Program-made: the position numbers and the translations under genes | The notes under the pieces: generated by a model | The model's input: only the letters and a program-made list of their open reading frames with translations | The model's database searches: none | What the model was told of the DNA's origin: nothing | Source of the DNA: JAUIET01 sp045106985 | GTDB lineage: Bacteria > Pseudomonadota > Gammaproteobacteria > Pseudomonadales > JAUIET01 | Assembly (NCBI GenBank): GCA_045106985.1 | Contig: JBGCFQ010000017.1 | Location: 62,001-126,000, forward strand | Reading direction: 5' to 3' | Length of the DNA: 64,000 nucleotides | Shown: piece after piece, positions 8,323-16,916 of the stretch | How positions within the stretch are numbered: position 1 is the first letter of the stretch | Layout: each line of letters begins with the position of its first letter

Positions 8323-9078
8323 TTAAAAACTGTCTTGTCGAAAAAGGGCGTCATGCCCTCCGTCGATAAAGATATTAGCGCCAGCGATAAACGACGATTT
8401 ATCACTAAGCAAAAAGCTAATTAGGTTCGCAATATCCTCTGGCTGGCCTGGACGGCCAACAGGGATAGACGCCACGAACTGATCGAGAATATCGCTGCCG
8501 CCGGCTTCGCGAATACCATCGTTAAGAGGTGTATCAATGTAACCGGGCGCGACTGCATTAATTCGCACCTGATCTTTCAGAAAGTCTGCGCAATTACGTC
8601 GCATCCAACAGGTCACAGCGCGCTTAGTCGCTGCATAAGCCTGGTCTCCAGAACCGGCGCCAGACAGCTGCCCGGCTTTCTCTTCGTCACCTTCCAGCAT
8701 GGCGTTCACTAGCTCATCATCAGAGGCCATAGAAGATGTAACTGAGGAAATCAGCACAACTGCACCGGATTTTTTGGCCAAATTCGCTCGTAAACCATCA
8801 ACAAGAGACACTACTCCAAAATAGTTCAAGCTTGTCACTAATGGCGGCGCCTGGACACCGCTCACACCCGCACAGGGTACAAAGCCGTCTAACCCCTCTG
8901 GCACCATACCTTCTAAAGCGCTGATCGCTTGCAGGCGCCCATTCCCGGTCGATAGGTCGGTATTGATATCTGCGTTGTATAGATCAAGCACAATAACCGA
9001 GTGACCCGCATCGGTAAGCTGCCCTACAACAGCGGCGCCAATGCCGCTCGCCCCACCGGTTACTGCGTATTTACCCAT
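8323..9078 (-). CDS. SDR oxidoreductase, 3-alpha-hydroxysteroid dehydrogenase/carbonyl reductase-like
   Basis: 251 residues with the SDR signature: TGGASGIGAAV nucleotide loop near the N-terminus, PCAGVSG in place of NNAG, and YAATKRAV catalytic Tyr-x-x-x-Lys. The short N-terminal strand directly at the first residues and the ending FIDGGHDALFRQDSF resemble 3-alpha-HSD/carbonyl reductase of Comamonas. This suggests oxidation of a hydroxyl on a steroid or similar alicycle (inference). It is the first gene of the unit with the LLM and DUF2889 genes. Confidence 0.85.
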   Translation of the reverse strand: MGKYAVTGGASGIGAAVVGQLTDAGHSVIVLDLYNADINTDLSTGNGRLQAISALEGMVPEGLDGFVPCAGVSGVQAPPLVTSLNYFGVVSLVDGLRANLAKKSGAVVLISSVTSSMASDDELVNAMLEGDEEKAGQLSGAGSGDQAYAATKRAVTCWMRRNCADFLKDQVRINAVAPGYIDTPLNDGIREAGGSDILDQFVASIPVGRPGQPEDIANLISFLLSDKSSFIAGANIFIDGGHDALFRQDSF

Positions 9079-9299
9079 CCTATCGGCCTTGTTTCTGTTT
9101 ATTACATGATTAGGCGCATTTTACTGCTTTGCTGCGAGCAGCGGTGTGTACATTCCGTAGTACTTCCAATAAGAGCCCTTGCACAGTAGACCCCCGAAAC
9201 GATGGCAATAAAAACCGTGTAACAGTAGTACGCTGATTTGGCGTAACTGGATTAGTCGTCAGCGAAATAACCGCAGTTGGTATGGGAGGGAATTGCGAA

Positions 9300-9320
9300 G
9301 AGCCCTTAGAAACAGGGCTC
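9300..9320 (-). terminator. Hairpin downstream of the secreted-protein gene
   Basis: GAGCCCT and AGGGCTC pair perfectly around a seven-base loop, 11 bases after the stop of the minus-strand gene ending at 9332. Only two T follow on that strand, so intrinsic termination is uncertain. Confidence 0.45.
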
Positions 9321-9331
9321 AGGTGGGATTA

Positions 9332-10027
9332 CTAAGGCAAGCAGTTCTCTGGAAAGTCACCTTTAAAGGCCGAAAAATGGTCTACGTTTCCCACACCTGG
9401 AGTGTGTCCGTGCGTAATGAAATCATCGTGGCGCACGATAGTGAACCCTTGCGCCGTACTTCGTGGAATACTTGCCACAGTAATATCTTGAGTCGTTGGC
9501 GTTTGGACGCTTGCCATCACATCAACGGGCTGGGGATATTCACGCAACCAAGCGCCACCAACGCGATTTAAACCTTGCATCGTTAGCTCGCCACTCACCA
9601 CAGGACTGCTGCCTTGCGACAATAGCGAGTAATCCAATTTTGCTACCATTTTAGCGTCACCGTTGGCATTCGTTATTACAGCATTGGCATCCATACCCAC
9701 GCCCGAGGTCACACCTTGAGTGGTTGCAAATGCCGGCGCAACACCGCGCTCCAACGCACCTTGGTCAAGCGGATAGTCATCAGCCAACTCACCTGTAGCG
9801 CGGCTTTTGTGGTCGACCCAGATAGTATACAAAGTATATGGCCGTGCATTTTTAAACTTGACGACCAGTTTGTCATTTGACTTGATAATGATTTTGGCAC
9901 TGCCAGGCTGCCCGCTGGAATTGTCTAATAGATACGAGCATAGGCTTCCTGCCAATGCTGGAAAACTGGCAAGTAAGGCAATTGGTATTACACCTAATAG
10001 GGCCCTTCTATTTTTTTTGGTTCTCAT
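9332..10027 (-). CDS. Secreted protein of unknown function
   Basis: 231 residues with a long positively charged N-terminus and signal peptide (MRTKKNRRALLGVIP, cleavage likely at FPALA/GS). I do not recognise a family. The mature chain has one Cys near its start (GSLCSYL) and one three residues from its end (ENCLP), so a disulfide tying both termini is likely. The composition suggests a beta-rich domain (repeated KIIIKSNDKLVVKF-type strands). It is flanked by a hairpin downstream and by a divergent intergenic region holding a dyad (10163-10189) shared with the thioesterase gene. Confidence 0.6.
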   Translation of the reverse strand: MRTKKNRRALLGVIPIALLASFPALAGSLCSYLLDNSSGQPGSAKIIIKSNDKLVVKFKNARPYTLYTIWVDHKSRATGELADDYPLDQGALERGVAPAFATTQGVTSGVGMDANAVITNANGDAKMVAKLDYSLLSQGSSPVVSGELTMQGLNRVGGAWLREYPQPVDVMASVQTPTTQDITVASIPRSTAQGFTIVRHDDFITHGHTPGVGNVDHFSAFKGDFPENCLP

Positions 10028-10162
10028 ACTAACATTCTCATTTTTTGGTTTTAGTTTTACACGCTAGCACAACATTTTTTCTTTTCTAATGACTAATGAC
10101 TAACGAAGAAAGACATTAACGTTTTTAGTCTGCCTCATCAATCATCAAACGATAAACCTAAG

Positions 10163-10189
10163 CAGGTTGACTTATATTTGCTCAACCTG
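10163..10189. promoter_or_regulatory. Inverted repeat in a 300-bp divergent intergenic region
   Basis: CAGGTTGA and TCAACCTG are exact inverted repeats separated by 11 bases. They lie between the divergent starts of the secreted-protein gene (10027) and the thioesterase gene (10328). This fits a dimeric regulator operator. Apart from this and a TAATGAC direct repeat near 10088, the 10028-10327 stretch shows nothing I can name. Confidence 0.35.
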
Positions 10190-10327
10190 GCCGTGAAGCG
10201 AGCTAATGTTGCCTGTTTCTATAATCTCTCAATGATGAACAGTAACCATTAACAGAGTACGCGCGTTACAGCGATTTTTGAGACCAGTGTTACAATGGCC
10301 GCCATCAAAGTTATTTTGCGATATTCG

Positions 10328-11140
10328 ATGAGCTTTTTTGAAGTAGACACCAAAATTGAACAGTTAGATGATCATCGCTGGCGCGCTGAACTCAAATCAG
10401 GTTGGCGCGTTGGCACCGTACCCAATGGTGGTTACGTGCTTGCCATAGCAGGGCGTGTGTTAAGTGCCGCACTGCCACACAAAGACCCGCTAACAGTGAA
10501 TGCTTTTTATCTAGCACCAACGTCGCTCGGAGAGGTGATATGTGAGGTTGAGATATTGCGCAAGGGTAAGGGCACGAGCTTTGCCCAACTTCGCATGTTT
10601 CAGGAAGGCGAATTGAAGTTGCAAGTTATGGCGGCCTATACGACCCTGGAAAATCTACAAGGCCCTAGCTGGAGCTCCGCTCAAGCGCCTGATTACGCTG
10701 CTTGGGAAAAATGCCATAGCCTACAGCAGCCCTCGCACTTAGAAATTGCGCAAAGAGTTGAAATACGACTTACTGAAGGCAATAGCTTGTTTGACAGCAA
10801 ACGGTTAAATGGCGACGGTGTATTCGGCGGCTGGATACAACACAGGGATGGGGCGGCAGCTGACCCCTTTGCGCTTTTAATGTTTGCGGACGCAATGCCT
10901 CCGCCGGTGTTCACAGTTTATGGCTTTCAATCGTGGGTGCCAACGGTTGAGCTCACCGTTCAGGTGCGAGGCAGGCCCGCGCCGGGACCATTAAAGATGC
11001 GGGTAAGAACAAGGCATCTCAGCGACGGCGTACTAGAGGAAGATGGCGAAATCTGGGACATTAACGATCAATTGGTTGCCGTAAGCCGGCAAACCGCGAA
11101 ACTAAGGATTAGCCACTTGCGGGAAGGCGCGCCTAGTTGA
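10328..11140 (+). CDS. Acyl-CoA thioesterase, TesB-like double hotdog
   Basis: About 270 residues from ATG 10328; ATG 10295 is an alternative with no better ribosome site. The opening (FFEVDTKI...GWRVGTVPNGGYVLA) and the closing half (YGFQSWVPTVELTVQVRGRPAPG) match the tandem hotdog acyl-CoA thioesterase family. Members hydrolyse acyl-CoA to free acid and CoA in the cytoplasm. It converges on the sulfotransferase gene with only five bases between the stops, so transcription may run through. It fits the acyl-CoA theme of the surrounding 14 kb. Confidence 0.8.
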   Translation: MSFFEVDTKIEQLDDHRWRAELKSGWRVGTVPNGGYVLAIAGRVLSAALPHKDPLTVNAFYLAPTSLGEVICEVEILRKGKGTSFAQLRMFQEGELKLQVMAAYTTLENLQGPSWSSAQAPDYAAWEKCHSLQQPSHLEIAQRVEIRLTEGNSLFDSKRLNGDGVFGGWIQHRDGAAADPFALLMFADAMPPPVFTVYGFQSWVPTVELTVQVRGRPAPGPLKMRVRTRHLSDGVLEEDGEIWDINDQLVAVSRQTAKLRISHLREGAPS

Positions 11141-11145
11141 GACGA

Positions 11146-12438
11146 CTACGCCGCCGCATGGGGATTGCGTTTCTCAAATGGAATGTCAAAACGAGCACGA
11201 TAAAATCCAAGCCTCTCTTCCACTTGCGCTTCTGTTAACCCGAAATCTTCCAACGAGTACTTATGCGCGCCATGCTTGTGCTGCGCATTACTCTCCAGCC
11301 ACGCTTGCATTGCAGACTTAGCCTGCGCAGTGAATTCCATGCCAATGAAATCATAAATCCCGCGCACAGATTTCTCCCAATCTGCGGTAATGTCTGCGTA
11401 TAAAACATCGTGCTGCTGAGCTGCCGCAAAACCCTCTCGAACACGTAGGTTTTTTCGCAGCATACATTCGGTTTTAGTCAGCCATTCTCTTCCTACCCAG
11501 TGCGGATCAACATCATCGCTATCGCGAACAATCGAATTCCACGTCATTGAACAAGCTGAGCCTACTGCTTTGATAGGATCTCGATGCGGACAAACTATTT
11601 TTGCGTTCGGAAAGACATTCATTAACGCATCCAGGTCTTGCATGTGTTGTGGCGACTTGAGTATCCAGGGCTTGCCTTCAGGGTCGTTTCTGAACCACGC
11701 AGTAACCTTCAGCAATGTGACCATAAGCTCGTACGCGGAGGTTTGGTCATTAGTCATTAAGTGCTCTGCAAAACTCGCTACCTGAGACTGCACTTCGAAC
11801 ATCTGGGTTGAAAAGTCGTGCATGAGCAAGCCGATCTCTTCTTCCACTTCGTTCGCGCCCAAGGGATGTACACTCGCGATCTGTGGGCTCATCGCCAATA
11901 CTATTTTTAATCCCTGTTCAATTTCGACTTGTCGCGGGTCAATGCCCTGCCCGGCATCTCTGATTCGTTCACTTTCTGGATAAGGGACGGGATTCATTGA
12001 CTCCCAGGCCTTCAAATGAAGAAACTGATGATCAGCGGCCATTAGACGATGCAGGCGCGTTGTTCCCGACCGGGCCAAACCAACAATCACTACAGGATCA
12101 GCAATTTTGCGCTCGAGTATTTCAGGATGGCGTTTTAACAAGTCTTGTAAATACAAGCGGTCGCGAAGAATGCTGCTGATTGACTGGCGCTGCATTAGCC
12201 GGCCGAGAGGATTTAGGTTTGCCTCAGTGTTGAGCGAGTTGAGAAGAACACGTAAACGAGGCAAGAAATCGGCATTGCCGTAATCGTCCAATCCAGTCTT
12301 TTTACTCGCGGATTCAAGCAGCTTTGCTTCACTAATTTTAAACGGCGGCACACCTAAAGCGTTCAGTGCACTTACGCTGCGGTTAAATACGCGCATCGCC
12401 GTATTGTGATAATCAATGGCCCTAGGCAAATTGCTCAT
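11146..12438 (-). CDS. Sulfotransferase family protein
   Basis: 430 residues. The PAPS 5'-phosphosulfate loop is visible as VVIVGLARSGTTRLHRLMA (near residues 117-135) and the 3'-phosphate motif as KIVCPHRDPIKAVGSACS further on. This is the large Sulfotransfer_3 type seen in marine bacteria and mycobacteria, longer than typical carbohydrate sulfotransferases. The acceptor is unknown; a lipid or sterol alcohol would fit. It lies 32 bp downstream of a MaoC gene on the same strand, likely one unit. Confidence 0.8.
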   Translation of the reverse strand: MSNLPRAIDYHNTAMRVFNRSVSALNALGVPPFKISEAKLLESASKKTGLDDYGNADFLPRLRVLLNSLNTEANLNPLGRLMQRQSISSILRDRLYLQDLLKRHPEILERKIADPVVIVGLARSGTTRLHRLMAADHQFLHLKAWESMNPVPYPESERIRDAGQGIDPRQVEIEQGLKIVLAMSPQIASVHPLGANEVEEEIGLLMHDFSTQMFEVQSQVASFAEHLMTNDQTSAYELMVTLLKVTAWFRNDPEGKPWILKSPQHMQDLDALMNVFPNAKIVCPHRDPIKAVGSACSMTWNSIVRDSDDVDPHWVGREWLTKTECMLRKNLRVREGFAAAQQHDVLYADITADWEKSVRGIYDFIGMEFTAQAKSAMQAWLESNAQHKHGAHKYSLEDFGLTEAQVEERLGFYRARFDIPFEKRNPHAAA

Positions 12439-12470
12439 ATGCTATCTTAAACAATGCTGATGCATGCTAC

Positions 12471-12929
12471 CTATGCCATAGGCAACATGCTGATCCACTC
12501 TGCTACCAGTGCTGGCTTGTCATGACCCTTAATTTCAACAGTTACTTCGTAAGTAATAACCATTTGCTTATTGGGCTTTTCGATAATGTTAAGAATTTTA
12601 GCATTGCCTCTGATATCCGACCCAGCTGGTACCGGTGATAAAAAACGAATTTTTTCGAAGCCGTAGTTGATGCCCATCACTGCGCCTTCGATAAAAATGC
12701 CGAATTCTTCAGCCATTCGGGATAACATTGATAGGGTTAAAAAACCGTGGGCTATAGGGCCGCCAAAGGGAGTTTTCTTTGCAGCTTCTGGGTCAACATG
12801 AATGAACTGGTGGTCCTCTGTGGTATCGGCGAACTCATTGATTCGCTCTTGGCTGATGTTCAACCAACTGGATGGCTCACAATCTGTGCCAATTAAATCT
12901 TGAATGTCTTCTTTTTTAACAATGCGCAT
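12471..12929 (-). CDS. MaoC-like (R)-enoyl-CoA hydratase
   Basis: 152 residues from ATG 12929, preferred over 12983 because GGAAAGAG lies upstream and the family begins here. Single hotdog domain with the hydratase signature FADTTEDHQFIHVDPEAA, followed by GGPIAHGFLTLSML. Enzymes of this type hydrate trans-2-enoyl-CoA to (R)-3-hydroxyacyl-CoA, and paired forms act in steroid side-chain degradation. It precedes the sulfotransferase gene by 32 bp. Confidence 0.88.
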   Translation of the reverse strand: MRIVKKEDIQDLIGTDCEPSSWLNISQERINEFADTTEDHQFIHVDPEAAKKTPFGGPIAHGFLTLSMLSRMAEEFGIFIEGAVMGINYGFEKIRFLSPVPAGSDIRGNAKILNIIEKPNKQMVITYEVTVEIKGHDKPALVAEWISMLPMA

Positions 12930-13118
12930 AATGATCTCTTTCCTGCAATGTTCAATAAAATATATTGGCATGGTGACTGCCATGTTAAGAAGTGTATACG
13001 CTAGCGCTTCGGTAATAAACCATTAGCCCTAAATACTACCCAGCTGCAATAATAAGGGCATTGAGAGTAACAGGCTGATTAACGCCTGCACCAATTGTAG
13101 AGAGCAAAACGAGAGCCA

Positions 13119-14534
13119 ATGAAAAGACGAGAATTTCTGTATTCAACGGCCTTGCTGTCGGCTGGCAGCGCCTGCGCCAAGCAAACTGAAAGCGCAGATA
13201 CAACAGCTACTGGCGGTACGCACCTGATAGAAGATGTCGACAAGCTATTAGATTTACCACCTGGCTTTAAGTACACAATTGTTAGCGAAAGTGGAACTGA
13301 AATGAGCGATGGACTGCTTATGCCAGGCCGACCCGATGGCATGGCTGCTTTTGATGCGGGTGATGGTCGCGTAGCGCTTGTTCGCAATCATGAAAATCTC
13401 GCCAGTCAAAATGCGCTGGGGGCTTTCGGAGCCCAACTAGAACGCTTAGACACTCTACCGAAAGAATTTTTCTATGATTATGGCGAGGGTAAGCTCCCCG
13501 GCACTGGTGGCACCACTACATTGATTTACGACCCTGCTACTCAAACCCAGGAGCGTGCTCATTTGAGCCTGGCCGGCACCGAGCTCAATTGCGCCGGAGG
13601 CCCAACGCCCTGGGGCACCTGGCTTTCGTGCGAGGAGTGTTTCGACGAAGGCACTTTAGAGGCGACTAAACACATACCGCGCGAAAAACTTCATGGGTAT
13701 GTATTTGAGGTAGATCCTCGCGACACCAACATTGCACAACCGAAACCTTTGAAAGCCCTAGGACGCTTTGTACACGAAGCCGCTGCGGTAGACCCACAAA
13801 CGGGCATCGTTTATTTAACGGAAGACAGGAGAGACAGCCTCTTTTATCGTTGTATACCGAATACTCCAGGGCAATTGCAAAATGGCGGTCGACTGCAAGC
13901 ACTCGCCTTTGCTGACAGCAACATTACAGATACAGCGAACCGGCAAGAAGCGGAACGATTAATTCAAGGTGAATGGAATTCCGTTCACTGGATCGACATA
14001 ATCGACAACGATTCTGCAGTAGATGATTTACGTCATCGCGGCCATGCAAAGGGCGCCGCACGGTTTGTTCGTGGAGAAGGTATCTGGTATCAGCAGGGTG
14101 AAGTGTGTTTCACCTGCACTGAAGGTGGAAATGCAGGACTGGGGCAAGTTTTTCGTTACCGGCCGTTACCGCCTGACGACGCAAATTCAAGCAGCGCACG
14201 TTCAACTGCCAGAAAACCAAATGACGGTGATACAGGTGGAGAACTAATGCTATTGCTGGAAGCCGAAAAAGGCTCCGCAATGCAAATGGCTGACAATCTG
14301 ACGTTCACCCCTTGGGGTGGCTTAATAGTGTGTGAGGACAGACCAGGTCACTGCGGTCTATTCAGCGTTAAATTGAACGGAGAACATGCGCCCTTCGCTT
14401 TGAATAGAGGCTCAAAGTCTGAACTTGCAGGTGTTTGCTTCGCCCCGGATGGCAAAACCCTGTTCGTTAACATTCAGGTGCAGGGACTAACTTTGGCTAT
14501 TACAGGCCCCTTTGCAGAGCATCTGGGGAGCTAG
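13119..14534 (+). CDS. PhoX-family (DUF839) protein
   Basis: 471 residues. It begins MKRREFLYSTALLSAGSAC, a Tat-like twin Arg with a possible lipidation Cys (the lipobox is imperfect). The beta-propeller PhoX landmarks are present: TPWGTWLSCEE (Cys that in PhoX phosphatases ligates iron), LTFTPWGGLIVCED near the C-terminus, and AGVCFAPDGKTLFVNIQ at the end. PhoX enzymes are Ca/Fe alkaline phosphatases of the periplasm; more distant DUF839 proteins have unproven activity. It stands alone, with the PlsC gene converging 21 bp downstream. Confidence 0.8.
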   Translation: MKRREFLYSTALLSAGSACAKQTESADTTATGGTHLIEDVDKLLDLPPGFKYTIVSESGTEMSDGLLMPGRPDGMAAFDAGDGRVALVRNHENLASQNALGAFGAQLERLDTLPKEFFYDYGEGKLPGTGGTTTLIYDPATQTQERAHLSLAGTELNCAGGPTPWGTWLSCEECFDEGTLEATKHIPREKLHGYVFEVDPRDTNIAQPKPLKALGRFVHEAAAVDPQTGIVYLTEDRRDSLFYRCIPNTPGQLQNGGRLQALAFADSNITDTANRQEAERLIQGEWNSVHWIDIIDNDSAVDDLRHRGHAKGAARFVRGEGIWYQQGEVCFTCTEGGNAGLGQVFRYRPLPPDDANSSSARSTARKPNDGDTGGELMLLLEAEKGSAMQMADNLTFTPWGGLIVCEDRPGHCGLFSVKLNGEHAPFALNRGSKSELAGVCFAPDGKTLFVNIQVQGLTLAITGPFAEHLGS

Positions 14535-14555
14535 CTTTTCTTTTGCGGGAGTAGG

Positions 14556-15128
14556 TTAAGCGTCAGAATTTTCTTCGCGTAATCTTACCGGCCCAAACTG
14601 ATCGGCAAACTTACCCGACATTGGCGCATAGAAAGTACGTAAAACGTCCATATCTTGCGTCATATCCCCAGTTAATATCAGCGGCGGACCGAAGCCGCCG
14701 CGCTTCTGACCAAAGTCTAGATAGGAAGGGATTATAGGCACATCGGCTTTCATCGCTATGTGGTAAAAACCAGACTTCCAGTGCTCGGTGCGAGACCGAG
14801 TTCCTTCAGCGGGAACAACCACCGCTAGCTCTTCCTGGCCAACAAATGAATCAGCCATTGCATCTACGACATTGCTGTTCTTGTTGCGAACTACTGGCAC
14901 TCCGCCCAGCGCACGCATAATAAAACCCATTGGTGGTTTAAAGAGGCTGTGCTTAGCCAACCAGGATATTTTCATGTCAAAAGCAGCGGCGAATAAGATT
15001 AGGAGCGGAAAATCCCAATTCGAAGTATGTGGCGCCGCTATAAGCACATAGTGCTTAGGCGCCGGCCGTTCGCCTTCTACCTTCCAACCAAATACTTCCA
15101 AGATACGCCTGGCTAACCATCGCTTCAC
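14556..15128 (-). CDS. PlsC-type lysophospholipid/glycerol-3-phosphate acyltransferase
   Basis: 190 residues, GTG start. The H-x4-D motif is APHTSNWDFP and the acceptor-binding motif is PAEGTRSRTEHWKSGFY; both are needed for acyl-sn-glycerol-3-phosphate acyltransferase activity. The protein is short and soluble-looking with one hydrophobic stretch, as in the short PlsC relatives. It lies 28 bp after the thiolase gene and may be the last gene of the DUF35-thiolase unit. The physiological acceptor could be a lysophospholipid or another alcohol. Confidence 0.82.
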   Translation of the reverse strand: MKRWLARRILEVFGWKVEGERPAPKHYVLIAAPHTSNWDFPLLILFAAAFDMKISWLAKHSLFKPPMGFIMRALGGVPVVRNKNSNVVDAMADSFVGQEELAVVVPAEGTRSRTEHWKSGFYHIAMKADVPIIPSYLDFGQKRGGFGPPLILTGDMTQDMDVLRTFYAPMSGKFADQFGPVRLREENSDA

Positions 15129-15156
15129 GCTGAGTAATTCATCTTGAGATTCATAG

Positions 15157-16329
15157 TTAGTCTTTCCCTAAAATTAAAGCGCCAGTTGGAACACCGACAC
15201 CGCTTGAAACAAGCGCGTGGTCAATATTCTTTTTTGGTTGATTAACGGATTCCCCACGAATCAATCTGGCCGCCTCAGCGATATTGTTAACACCGTGTAT
15301 GTAGGCTTCTGACAATAAGCCTCCATGTGTGTTGTTTGGCAAGCGACCGTTAGGGCCTATGTGGCCATCGGCAATAAAATCCTTAGCCTCACCTTCTCCA
15401 CAAAAACCAAAGGATTCAAGCTGCATAACAACTTCTGGCGTGAACGCATCATACAGGCAACTTGCATCAATATCATCTGGTCCCAAGCCACTCATGTCAT
15501 ATACACGTTTGGCCGCGTATTCCATTTCGGGCAGAGACGTGAGCTCGTTGCGATAGAAACTGGTCATTTGCTCTTGCCCTTGCACCGACGCCTGAGTAAC
15601 GCCTCGAATTATTGCCGGTTTTTGCTTCAAATCACGGGCGCGTTCGGTGCTGGTAATTAATAGTGCGCAGCCTCCATCAGATTCCTGACAACAATCAAAC
15701 ACACGTAAGGGGTACGATACTAATTTAGACTGATAGTAGTCTTCCATGCTCATCGGCTTCTGGTAACCAAAAGCCGATGGATTACTTTCTGCGAATTTTC
15801 GCTGCGTGACCGCAACCGAAGCCAAGGTGTCATTTGGCACCTGATAGGTATGCATGTATTTATGAGCAATCATTGCCACCCACGAAGCGGGTGTTAGCAT
15901 GCCATACACTTGGTACCACGACCAATGTATCAAATCGCTGCTGACAATAGGTTGGCCAGTGCCTTGTCCCATACGTCGGCCGCTGCGGCCATTCATAGCA
16001 CGCCAAACCACCACGTTTTTACACACACCGCTAGTGATGGCCATTGCAGCTTGCTGAATAAGCCCGATAGCAGCGCCACCGCCGTAGTTGATTTTAGCGA
16101 ACATATTCAGGTCGCCGACTCCAACGTTTTGCGCAACTTCTATTTCGTCTGAGGAATCTAATGTATAGCTGACCATGCCATCCACCTCACTAGGAGGCAG
16201 ACCCGCGTCTTGAAGACAACGTGCAACTGCGTCGCTGGCAAGGGCCAATTCAGAAACTCCAGATAGCTTTGTGTAAGCCGTCTGACCAATCCCGGCAATA
16301 GCTGCCTGGTCCTTCATTGATACGGCCAT
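15157..16329 (-). CDS. Thiolase-superfamily protein, lipid-transfer/aldolase (Ltp2)-like
   Basis: 390 residues with the thiolase fold pattern, including NTHGGLLSEAYIHG and CLYDAFTPEVVMQL. The position of the nucleophilic cysteine of classical thiolases reads INYGGGAAIGL (Tyr82, Gly83-85), so it lacks the thiolase Cys. This is expected for Ltp2-type steroid side-chain aldolases rather than beta-ketothiolases. Its ATG overlaps the TAA of the DUF35 gene (TAATG); DUF35 proteins are obligate partners of such enzymes. Function as a retro-aldolase or a cleaving thiolase is inference. Confidence 0.82.
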   Translation of the reverse strand: MAVSMKDQAAIAGIGQTAYTKLSGVSELALASDAVARCLQDAGLPPSEVDGMVSYTLDSSDEIEVAQNVGVGDLNMFAKINYGGGAAIGLIQQAAMAITSGVCKNVVVWRAMNGRSGRRMGQGTGQPIVSSDLIHWSWYQVYGMLTPASWVAMIAHKYMHTYQVPNDTLASVAVTQRKFAESNPSAFGYQKPMSMEDYYQSKLVSYPLRVFDCCQESDGGCALLITSTERARDLKQKPAIIRGVTQASVQGQEQMTSFYRNELTSLPEMEYAAKRVYDMSGLGPDDIDASCLYDAFTPEVVMQLESFGFCGEGEAKDFIADGHIGPNGRLPNNTHGGLLSEAYIHGVNNIAEAARLIRGESVNQPKKNIDHALVSSGVGVPTGALILGKD

Positions 16330-16742
16330 TAACTAAGCTCCTTCGCTGGCGCAAAAACAGGCAATACAAAGCCGTCTGGGTCGGTGTTAAATGTCACCTG
16401 CACAGACATACCGAATTCGATATTGTCTGCATCTACATCAACCAACTCGGATGTAATACGCTGCCCCTCCTCGAGGTCAACCAAAACGATATTGATCGGA
16501 TAGGTATAGCCTGGAAATTGTGGGTGGTGCAGCACAGTGTAGCTACTGACCGTACCGCGACCTGTTGATTCAATAAAGTCCCACTTTAATGACTGGCATT
16601 GATTGCACATAGGCTTTGGTGGATGCCGCAACGTTTGGCAGGAGCTGCAGCGCTGAATGGCCAGCACGCCCTTGTGTGCCTGCTCCCACCACCATCCATT
16701 GTCGGGCTCCATCGGTGGAAGCATCCTTTGTGTTGTAGTCAT
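16329..16742 (-). CDS. DUF35 OB-fold zinc-ribbon protein, partner of the thiolase-like enzyme
   Basis: About 137 residues from ATG 16742; ATG 16775 is also possible. A four-Cys zinc ribbon reads CSSCQTLRHPPKPMCNQC, followed by an OB-fold strand region (GRGTVSSYTVLHHPQFPGY). DUF35 proteins act as acyl-CoA-binding subunits of hydratases, aldolases and thiolases. The stop overlaps the thiolase start by one base, implying stoichiometric translation and a complex. Confidence 0.85.
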   Translation of the reverse strand: MTTTQRMLPPMEPDNGWWWEQAHKGVLAIQRCSSCQTLRHPPKPMCNQCQSLKWDFIESTGRGTVSSYTVLHHPQFPGYTYPINIVLVDLEEGQRITSELVDVDADNIEFGMSVQVTFNTDPDGFVLPVFAPAKELS

Positions 16743-16916
16743 AATAATATCTGGCTTGCAAGTATGAGACAGCATTATAGAACAAGGTTTTCCGGATAGA
16801 CCTCAGGTATCGGCAAGCATAGGCCAAACTATCCATAATTTAAGGTAAGCCAATACTGTCTGTTCGCTTGTTTACGGTACTCTTATTGCCCCTTGAAAAA
16901 TGTAAGAGCAACAATC

